This document shows, in pieces, positions 8,606-15,757 of a stretch of DNA of 64,000 bases (the stretch's first letter is position 1; the number at the start of each line of letters is the position of its first letter). The notes under the pieces were generated by a model. The model worked only from the letters and a program-made list of their open reading frames with translations, was not told where the DNA came from and ran no database searches. The stretch comes from Planctomycetota bacterium (lineage in GTDB: Bacteria > Planctomycetota > UBA1135 > UBA2386), in assembly GCA_016713175.1 (NCBI GenBank), contig JADJPQ010000007.1, positions 124,001 to 188,000 of the forward strand, given 5' to 3'. The position numbers were made by a program, and so were the translations under genes.

Positions 8606-8747
8606 GAACCCGACCCTGCCCGGATAGGATCCGCGTTCCTTGTGGTGCTCGCAGCGGCGGGTAGCCAGCTCGGTCACGATCTTCATGAGCTTCATGACGA
8701 AGGTATCAGGCAGCCACGATCCTGCATGGCGAGAACCGGCCATTCTG
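8606..8747 (-). pseudogene. Decayed partial copy of ndk and its upstream DNA
   Basis: Read on the minus strand, this stretch encodes 'MKLMKIVTELATRRCEHHKERG', which aligns with Ndk residues 35-57 (MKLMKIAPELAAHHYEQHKERG) and continues weakly to 'GRVGF' versus 'GLVKF'. DNA similarity extends on both sides: 8606-8640 resembles 7920-7955, and 8702-8747 resembles the non-coding DNA upstream of ndk at about 8140-8187 (shared gcattgcgagaa/gcatggcgagaa and ggttctgg/cattctgg). About 130 bp holding the first 34 codons and the start are missing between these parts. It is therefore a partial tandem duplication with an internal deletion, not a gene. The start of the coiled-coil lipoprotein on the opposite strand lies inside it. 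Confidence 0.75.
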
Positions 8748-9452
8748 GTGCTGCTCGGTCTGTTGCTGGCCGGTTGCGCGACCGATCGCGACAACGCGTT
8801 CGTCCGGGCCCGGCGGCAGCGCGAACAGGACGCCTGGCACGGTGAACGGACGCGCGTCGAGCGCGACCTGTGGCAGATCCGGCAGCAGGTCGAGGAGGAT
8901 CGGGCCGAGGTGGCGCGGCGGCGCGATGAGGCGGTGCTGCTGGCGGCGCAGCGGCGCGATCGCTTGCGCGAAGTGGCTCGCGAGGTCGAACTGCTGCAGG
9001 CGGCCGAACAGGACCTCGCGGCGGCCAAGGAACGGCAGGCGGCGATCGCGCTGGAACTGGCGCCGTTGCGCACCGCCGAACAGCAGTTGGCGGCCCGGCA
9101 GCAGAAGATCGCCGAACTGCAGGCGCAGGCCGCCGCGCTGGCGCCAGCGGTGACGGCCGCCGAGGCGGAGTTCGCCAAGGTCACCGCGGAGTTGCAGCCC
9201 AGGCTGCAGGATCTGCAGCAGAAGATCGCCAAGGCCAGGGAACTGTCGGCGCAGGTCGACGCGGCGCAGGCGGCGATCACCGCCGCCGGGGCGGGACTGG
9301 CACCGGCGGCTGCCGCGCCAGCGAGTCCCGCTGCCCCGGCTGCGCCGGCATCACCGGCGCAGCAGCCGGCACCGCCGACACCGAAGCCGGCGCCGCCGGC
9401 CGCCGCGCCGACGCCAAAGCCATCCGGTCAACCCCCCGGCAAGAGCAAATGA
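8694..9452 (+). CDS. Coiled-coil lipoprotein with Pro/Ala-rich tail
   Basis: From ATG 8694 the protein has 252 residues. A lipobox is clear: 'ILVLLGLLLAGC' with the acylated Cys at about residue 28. Residues about 35-200 are one long, highly charged helix with Glu/Arg/Gln heptads (for example 'RRDRLREVAREVELLQAAEQ'), so a coiled coil is very likely. The last 50 residues are Pro/Ala/Ser-rich, typical of a wall-spanning linker. No enzyme motif is visible; a structural role at the cell envelope is an inference. The start is uncertain: the frame is open to 8640, and the whole region from 8640 to about 8747 is antisense to the ndk remnant, so the present N-terminus probably arose when that DNA was inserted. 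Confidence 0.7.
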   Translation: MTKVSGSHDPAWREPAILVLLGLLLAGCATDRDNAFVRARRQREQDAWHGERTRVERDLWQIRQQVEEDRAEVARRRDEAVLLAAQRRDRLREVAREVELLQAAEQDLAAAKERQAAIALELAPLRTAEQQLAARQQKIAELQAQAAALAPAVTAAEAEFAKVTAELQPRLQDLQQKIAKARELSAQVDAAQAAITAAGAGLAPAAAAPASPAAPAAPASPAQQPAPPTPKPAPPAAAPTPKPSGQPPGKSK

Positions 9453-9470
9453 TGGCGCAGCAATCGCAGC

Positions 9471-10907
9471 CTACCTGCGCCGCAGACTGTCGCGCGCCTG
9501 CCGCAGCGGATCCTCGTCGCCGACCGCGGTGCAGCCATCGAGGATCACCAGCAGATCCGCGAACACGATCGCCCGCAGCCACCGCCGCCGCGCGTCGCCA
9601 GGAACCTTGTCGGCCAGCACCAGATCGCGCACCTTGCCGTCGCAACCCGCCCGATCCTGCCAGCCCGAATCCCCGGTGACCTCGACCTGACCGTTGCGGC
9701 ACAGGTTGATCAGCACCGTGTCGGCCTCGGCCGGCTGCCATGGCAGATCACGCGGCGCCGCGTAGCCGGTCAGATACAGGCGACCGCGCTTCTCCGGACA
9801 GCTCCAGATGCATTGGAACGCATGGCCGCCGGCGCGCAGATGCGCATTCCAGGCGGTCGGACCGGTGCAGGTGATGCCGAACCGTTCGTTCGCGAAATCG
9901 ACGCCGGTGAGCTTGCTGCCAGTGTGCACCGCGAGCGCGAACGCGCCGAGCTGCATCCGGTCGCAATCGACATCGACCATCCGGTAGGTCGCCAGCAGCG
10001 CTGCCAGCGCCTTGGTCTGCGCTTGCATCGTGTCCGCGCGACCGCGCACCAGCAGCGTGTGGCTGAGCCGCCCGAAGCAGGCGACGTGCAGGTCGGCGCG
10101 CTGGTCGGCCGGCAGTTCGAGCGTCCGCTGGCAACTGCTGAAACCGGCCGGTGGGGTCGGCATCGCACGCGGTTGCCAGGGCAGCACCGCGCCGGCGGTC
10201 GACGGTAGCGCCAGGCGGGTCGCCGTCGCGGTCAGGTCGTGGATCACCTTGTCGGCCGGCATCGGCTCGGGCCGCACGTCGATCTGCAGTTCGCAGGTGA
10301 CATCGGTGCCGAGCAGCACGAACGTCGCAGTTTCGAGCGCGCGGCCGCGATCGTCGCCGACCGGCACGCACAGCCACTCCGGCAGGCCGCCCATCTCGAA
10401 GTTGCACGGCGGACAGCGGAACGGCTGGTCGGCGGCGCCGGGCGCGTAGGCGGCCGGCAGTTCGACTTCCAGCGTGGGCACCAGTTCGTCGCCGCGGCGC
10501 GCGAACACGAGATACACCTGTTCGACGAACGGCGCCGTGGCTCCACCCAGAGGCCCGGCAATCTGGTGGCGGACCTGGGCGACGAGCCGCGAGCCGCGGT
10601 CCTGCAGTTCGCCGATCAAGGTGCTGGTCCGCTGGCGGCCCGGCTGATCCACCAGCCAATCGGCGAGGCGTTGCTGCAGCACCTCGTGCAGGCCCCGGTG
10701 GTCGGGCGCAAAGCTGTCGAGGTAGGCGTTCAGCTCGCGTTTGCCGAAGGCATCGTCGAGGCGGCGCAGCCAATCCGTCGCGATCGCGGCCGCGTCGCGC
10801 AACGGCGTCTGCTGCGCGGGCAGATCGAACAGCAGCGTCGCGGTGCCGGCTGCGGCCAGCAGGTGCCGGGGCAACGGTGTCCGTCGGCGGCGGCGCCGCG
10901 CGATCAT
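9471..10907 (-). CDS. Secreted protein of unknown function, third gene of a sigma/anti-sigma operon
   Basis: From ATG 10907 the protein has 478 residues. This start overlaps the stop of the anti-sigma-like gene as ATGA and gives an N-terminus of six consecutive arginines followed by 'HLLAAAGTATLLFDLPAQ', a plausible signal or anchor. I do not recognise a family. Several cysteine pairs are present ('RCPPCNFEMGG', 'CIWSCPEKRGR', 'NLCRNGQ', 'RAGCDGKV'), which would fit an exported protein. The middle contains 'GTDVTCELQIDVRPEP' and a 'FGRLSHTLLVRGRADTMQ' segment without known motifs. Its place behind sigma and anti-sigma genes with overlapping codons suggests it is a target or sensor partner of that sigma factor. 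Confidence 0.7.
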   Translation of the reverse strand: MIARRRRRRTPLPRHLLAAAGTATLLFDLPAQQTPLRDAAAIATDWLRRLDDAFGKRELNAYLDSFAPDHRGLHEVLQQRLADWLVDQPGRQRTSTLIGELQDRGSRLVAQVRHQIAGPLGGATAPFVEQVYLVFARRGDELVPTLEVELPAAYAPGAADQPFRCPPCNFEMGGLPEWLCVPVGDDRGRALETATFVLLGTDVTCELQIDVRPEPMPADKVIHDLTATATRLALPSTAGAVLPWQPRAMPTPPAGFSSCQRTLELPADQRADLHVACFGRLSHTLLVRGRADTMQAQTKALAALLATYRMVDVDCDRMQLGAFALAVHTGSKLTGVDFANERFGITCTGPTAWNAHLRAGGHAFQCIWSCPEKRGRLYLTGYAAPRDLPWQPAEADTVLINLCRNGQVEVTGDSGWQDRAGCDGKVRDLVLADKVPGDARRRWLRAIVFADLLVILDGCTAVGDEDPLRQARDSLRRR

Positions 10908-11527
10908 GGGCGACCTCGCTGGCGCCAGCGGGCGGCGCGATCGGGGACCACGTGCGGCAGCGCGAACGGATCGTTGGCGGTGTCGGTCAACGACACCAGC
11001 GTCGCGACCGGTGCCGGCGACAACCGCATCGCCGCGTCCGCCGGCAATGCCGCCACCAGCGCCCCCTCCAGCGTCCGGCCGCGCGGCGTCGGCCAGATCG
11101 CGATCGCCAACAGCACCGCCGCCGCCGCGGTCAGCGCCAGCGTCAGCAGGCGCAACGGGTGGCGCGCCGTCACCGGCGCGGGTTGTTCGCGCTGCAGCGC
11201 CCGCAGGGTCCGGCGGACGAAGTCGGGCGACGGCTCGGGGGCGACATAGCGCGCCAGCAGCGAACGCCAATTGGCGTGGCGATCGCGCTGCACGGTCGCG
11301 AGCGTGCTGGCAACGAAGTCCGGCGACGCCGCTGGTGGCGCGAACGCGGCCAGCGCCGCCTGCGGCAGCGACGCGGGCTCGTTCTCGGGCTCGGGCCAGC
11401 GGCGATCGGCCAGGATCCGCGCGACGGTCTCGTCGACGAACCGCGGGGAGATCTCGGGGGCGGGCAGCGACAACCAGTCCCGTTCATCCGGGAAGTCGTT
11501 CGCCTGCGGCTGTGGTCCTGCTGTCAT
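10904..11527 (-). CDS. Anti-sigma-factor-like membrane protein
   Basis: The 207-residue protein begins 2 bp after the ECF sigma stop. The cytoplasmic half (1-140) has three copies of a short unit, 'sPrFVdeTvarIlaDRRW', 'sPDFVAsTLAtvqRDRha' and 'sPDFVRRTLRALqReq', that may form the sigma-binding helices. One membrane segment follows ('LLTLALTAAAAVLLAIAIW', about 144-163), then some 45 residues outside. The Cys/His zinc-binding motif of classical ZAS anti-sigma factors is absent, so the anti-sigma role is inferred from position, topology and the repeats. Its stop overlaps the start of the next gene as ATGA. It would hold the sigma factor at the membrane until a signal arrives. Confidence 0.65.
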   Translation of the reverse strand: MTAGPQPQANDFPDERDWLSLPAPEISPRFVDETVARILADRRWPEPENEPASLPQAALAAFAPPAASPDFVASTLATVQRDRHANWRSLLARYVAPEPSPDFVRRTLRALQREQPAPVTARHPLRLLTLALTAAAAVLLAIAIWPTPRGRTLEGALVAALPADAAMRLSPAPVATLVSLTDTANDPFALPHVVPDRAARWRQRGRP

Positions 11528-11529
11528 CG

Positions 11530-12108
11530 TCAGGCTCCCGCCCGCAGCCAGGGTTCGAGTCGTTCGCGCAGCGCTTCCTTGGCGCGGAACAACCGGGACT
11601 TGACGGTGCCTTCGCTGACGCCGACGACTTCGGCGATCGCGCCGTAGTCGAGGCCTTCGTATTCGCGCAGGATGAACACCATCCGCTGATCCTCACCGAG
11701 CTGGCCGAGGGCCTCGCCGATGCGCTGGCCGAGTTCACTGTTCTCGGCGTGCTGTTGCGGTCGCAGTTCGCGGTCGTCAGGCAGTTCGCGCTGGCTGTCC
11801 TGTTCGCCGGCGTTCAGCGACGTGGTCGGCAGGTGGCGCTTCTTCAGCACATCGAAGCAGTGATTGCGGACGAACGTGTACATCCAGGTCGTGAACTTCG
11901 CGCGCGCCGGATCGAAGCGATCGAGGGCACGGAACAGCTTCAAGAACACCTCCTGCGCCAGGTCTTCGATCTCACCGCGCCAGCGCGGGCCGAGGAACCG
12001 GAACAGCGTGGCGATGATCGGGCGGTGCAGGGCCTCGACGATCGTACGGCAGGCCGTCTGATCGCCCTGCTGGGCTTTGCGGACCGTGGCTTCCGGAAGG
12101 TCGATCAC
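11530..12108 (-). CDS. ECF RNA polymerase sigma factor
   Basis: The 192-residue protein starts at GTG 12108. Region 2 is clear: 'IEDLAQEVFLKLFRALDRFDP' followed by 'FTTWMYTFVRNHCFDVLKKR'. A variable linker (about 95-125) leads to region 4, a helix-turn-helix with 'QRMVFILREYEGLDYGAIAEVVGVSEGTVKSRLFRAKEALR'. It lacks sigma-70 regions 1 and 3, as usual for ECF factors, and would direct RNA polymerase to an envelope-stress or signalling regulon. The next gene, 2 bp downstream, is a membrane anti-sigma-like protein, and a secreted protein completes the operon. Autoregulation is common for such operons; the 88 bp upstream to hslU would have to hold the promoter unless transcription reads through from hslU. 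Confidence 0.93.
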   Translation of the reverse strand: MIDLPEATVRKAQQGDQTACRTIVEALHRPIIATLFRFLGPRWRGEIEDLAQEVFLKLFRALDRFDPARAKFTTWMYTFVRNHCFDVLKKRHLPTTSLNAGEQDSQRELPDDRELRPQQHAENSELGQRIGEALGQLGEDQRMVFILREYEGLDYGAIAEVVGVSEGTVKSRLFRAKEALRERLEPWLRAGA

Positions 12109-12196
12109 TGGGCCGGGGTGGCGGTGATTCGAACGAGCCGCCCGGAAGTTCCGGACGACCCTGGATTGCCGATGCTACCGGCGTCACCGCCGGCCG

Positions 12197-13645
<1,449 letters not shown>

Positions 13646-13793
13646 GGAGGGGCGGGGAGCATAGCGGCGGGGCGGGTGGTTGGAGCGGTGGGATTGGTTC
13701 CCTGGTGCACGGTTGGTGGGGGCGGTGGATTCTTAGCGCAGGTGGGCGTAGCTGGCGGGGCGGCGAGAGGTTGCGTGCGCCGGGAGGCCGGAC

Positions 13794-13922
13794 ATGGCTT
13801 CGTGCGGGATCGAGTCTCGGGAGCATTGGCGGGCATTGCTGCAAGCGGGCGGTGTGACTTGCGGGGTTGGCGTCGCTATGCTCAGGCCAGCTGTTGTCGC
13901 GCTGGAGCGAGTTTCCCGATGA
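13794..13922 (+). CDS. Candidate 42-residue upstream ORF overlapping the sigma-like gene (ATGA)
   Basis: ATG 13794 is preceded at a good distance by GGGAGG (about 13781-13786), one of the stronger ribosome sites in the window. The frame encodes MASCGIESREHWRALLQAGG and continues for 22 residues to a TGA at 13920-13922, which overlaps the ATG of the sigma-like gene (13919) as ATGA. It is too short to show homology, and no function is recognised. Its position and overlap suggest a leader peptide whose translation delivers ribosomes to the sigma-like start. It could equally be chance, given the few stop codons in this DNA. Confidence 0.4.
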   Translation: MASCGIESREHWRALLQAGGVTCGVGVAMLRPAVVALERVSR

Positions 13923-14563
13923 GCACGTGTGGGGCAGATCATGGTACGAAGCCGTCCATCCCATCCCATCCCATCCCATCCCATCCCATCCCATCCCATC
14001 CCATCCCATCCCATCCCATCCCATCCCATCCAGGTTCTTCGCTGGACGACGGCATCCTGTGCAATCTGCGTCGGGTCGCGATGAGTTGGCTGCGGAAGCA
14101 CGGCGTGCATGCGAATGACCTCGAGGACCTGGCTCAGGAGGTCATGTTGCGCGTCCTGCGGAACGAGTCGCACCGCGATGTGCGCGACTGGGTTGGATAC
14201 ACGCGGGAGGTTGCGCGGCGCGTCGCACTCGAGCATTCGCGAGGCGAACGGCGCAATCGGATTCGCGTTGGGAGCGAATCGCTCCAAACTGCCGCAGTCG
14301 CCGACTGTGGAATGGTCGGGACCGGGATTGGGCCTTCGCATGAAGTGTGCGATCTCGCGGAGGTCCTTGGTCGATGCACCACGCTCGGAGCGCAAGAGAT
14401 TCAACTCGGTCTCCTCGTCTTCGTGGCGAGGCTGACGGTGCGCGAAGCCGCGGAACAGATGCGCTGCGGGCCCGGTGCGGCGCGTGCAATGCGGGAGTCC
14501 GTTCGCAGAGAAATTGACAACAACCCCGTGAATTCCAGGGCCATCCGGTCACTTCTAAGTTGA
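13919..14563 (+). CDS. Sigma-70 (ECF-like) factor with a CCATC repeat in its N-terminal coding region
   Basis: From ATG 13919 the protein has 214 residues; 'ctggagcgag' about 10 bases upstream is a weak ribosome site. Residues about 13-37 are IPSHP repeats encoded by the CCATC tract. The sigma part follows: region 2 'CNLRRVAMSWLRKHGVHANDLEDLAQEVMLRVLRN' and 'RDVRDWVGYTREVARRVALEHSRGERRNRIR', then a linker and a region 4-like helix-turn-helix 'LTVREAAEQMRCGPGAARAMRESVRREID'. The first region 2 helix begins before the internal ATG at about 14080, so a start downstream of the repeat would damage the domain; this supports a start ahead of the tract. Region 4 is divergent. The gene would be ON only when the copy number keeps frame (15 does). 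It heads a lower-GC block with secreted proteins, its likely targets. Confidence 0.7.
   Translation: MSTCGADHGTKPSIPSHPIPSHPIPSHPIPSHPIPSHPGSSLDDGILCNLRRVAMSWLRKHGVHANDLEDLAQEVMLRVLRNESHRDVRDWVGYTREVARRVALEHSRGERRNRIRVGSESLQTAAVADCGMVGTGIGPSHEVCDLAEVLGRCTTLGAQEIQLGLLVFVARLTVREAAEQMRCGPGAARAMRESVRREIDNNPVNSRAIRSLLS
13956..14030. repeat. Pentanucleotide tandem repeat, 15 perfect copies of CCATC
   Basis: Fifteen uninterrupted CCATC units (75 bp) follow 'gccgt' and end before 'caggttcttc'. It is the only simple-sequence tract of this length in the window. In the frame of the downstream sigma-like gene the units encode a pentapeptide repeat Ile-Pro-Ser-His-Pro. Because five is not a multiple of three, gain or loss of one or two units changes the reading frame. 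In both alternative frames translation would stop soon after the tract (near 14084 and at 14118). Tracts of this kind change length by polymerase slippage. Confidence 0.97.
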
Positions 14564-14678
14564 GCGTTCTTGGGGCGCATGGTTCAGCGTCGCCAGGGCA
14601 CTTCTCGGTGCGGAGGGCAGGTCGTCGACCTTGCTCCGCTGCACCGAGGGGCACAACATCGAGTAGGAGAATCAGAAG

Positions 14679-15131
14679 ATGACAACCCGACACTGGATGG
14701 CATCTCAGGTCCTGCGAGGGATGGTGGTGGTAGGCGCCCTGATCTCGAACGGATTCGCCCAGTTCGAGTGCCCCTGCTTGTATTTGCCGGGCAACGTCGT
14801 GACGATTACCAGTGGGGCGCCTGTGGTCTGCACTACGACCCTCACGTTGGGGTGCACTCCCGGCGACTGCTTCCTCGGGAAGAAATGCGAGTTCACGGTA
14901 ACCGCGTGCGGGCAAGCGGGGGGCAATTGTTGCAATGTTGTCGCGTGGACCGCAGGAGGCGGCACCTCGTGGATCCAATGCACGCCGCTTGCTGGCCCTG
15001 GCCTGAAGCTGGGGGAGCTTCACTGTAGCGTGTTGGCCGTTCCGATCACGTTCGGCGCGACGGACGCCACGTGTGCCCCGGGCGGCGTCGTTGGCTTTTC
15101 AACCGTCTGGGCGTCATGCGTGGATTGCTGA
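14679..15131 (+). CDS. Cys-rich secreted protein, unknown
   Basis: The 150-residue protein starts at ATG 14679 with 'taggagaat' as ribosome site about 8 bases upstream. A signal peptide is clear ('MTTRHWMASQVLRGMVVVGALI', cleavage probably after 'SNGFAQ'). The mature part of about 120 residues has 14 cysteines, among them 'FECPCLY', 'GGNCCN' and a terminal 'ASCVDC', spaced as if for disulfide bonds. I do not recognise a family. The composition is rich in Gly, Thr and Val, so a small beta-sandwich is likely. It lies 115 bp downstream of the sigma-like gene, and its end overlaps the start of the next lipoprotein gene by 16 bp, so these are likely one operon. Base composition is less GC-rich than the housekeeping genes nearby. 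Confidence 0.7.
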   Translation: MTTRHWMASQVLRGMVVVGALISNGFAQFECPCLYLPGNVVTITSGAPVVCTTTLTLGCTPGDCFLGKKCEFTVTACGQAGGNCCNVVAWTAGGGTSWIQCTPLAGPGLKLGELHCSVLAVPITFGATDATCAPGGVVGFSTVWASCVDC

Positions 15132-15757
15132 CCCAGCACGGTCGGGGACGGCGCCAGGATCGGGCGCGAGCAGCCTTGCTCCTTGCAGTGGCTCTCGGTG
15201 CCTGCGCCGGTGCGTCCTCCGATCCGGCCTCGCCCTCTCGTGCTGTGGGTGGAAACAGGCCACTAGGTACGGGCCAGGCCAGTGACGCACTTTGGTGCGA
15301 TGGCCGCCTTCCGCAGGCGGTTACGGATGACGACAGAGCGCTCATCCGGCAGAAGCTCCTTGCTGAGGTGGCATTTGCGCCGCAACTCGCAAAGAGCCAG
15401 AACGACCCCCCTGTTGGCGTACCGATCTCCGCGCAGCGAGCGGACCACCTCGGCCGTGCGTTCTTTGGTGAGATAGCTGCCGCGAAGATCGTGGCCTTTG
15501 ACTCGGGTGACTTCCGAGTAATGCCCCCTGGGAAAACGCCGCCGTTGATGATTTCTCCTTATTCGGACGATGACGGTGCGGATCTGGATTATTGCCTGAC
15601 AACAACGACTGTTCGTCCGGGGTTGTGTGTTCTCTTCCGCATCAGAAAGGACCGTGCGCCGGTTGCCTACGATGTCATCAGGCGGGTATGGAATGAAATG
15701 ACATCTCCGGAGGCGATTGCCGAGCAGGCTGAGTTCAAGGCGCGTCATGCGCGTTAG
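15116..15757 (+). CDS. Lipoprotein of unknown function
   Basis: ATG 15116 gives 213 residues and a basic N-terminus (MRGLLTQHGRGRRQDR) followed by a lipobox, 'AALLLAVALGACAGA', with Cys at about residue 30. The start overlaps the 3' end of the Cys-rich gene by 16 bp. The mature part contains 'SDALWCDGRLPQAVTDDDR', 'AFFGEIAAAKIVAFDSGDF' and 'DLDYCLTTTTVRPGLCVLF'; no family is recognised. Codon use is less GC-biased in third positions than in the housekeeping genes, in line with the rest of this block. Its end overlaps the following membrane protein gene by 11 bp, again pointing to one transcript. Confidence 0.65.
   Translation: MRGLLTQHGRGRRQDRARAALLLAVALGACAGASSDPASPSRAVGGNRPLGTGQASDALWCDGRLPQAVTDDDRALIRQKLLAEVAFAPQLAKSQNDPPVGVPISAQRADHLGRAFFGEIAAAKIVAFDSGDFRVMPPGKTPPLMISPYSDDDGADLDYCLTTTTVRPGLCVLFRIRKDRAPVAYDVIRRVWNEMTSPEAIAEQAEFKARHAR

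Noticed and set aside
13956..14030. CCATC tract as a CRISPR or origin iteron array
   Set aside because: Units are 5 bp with no spacers and no DnaA-box-like sequence near. It is a simple-sequence repeat.
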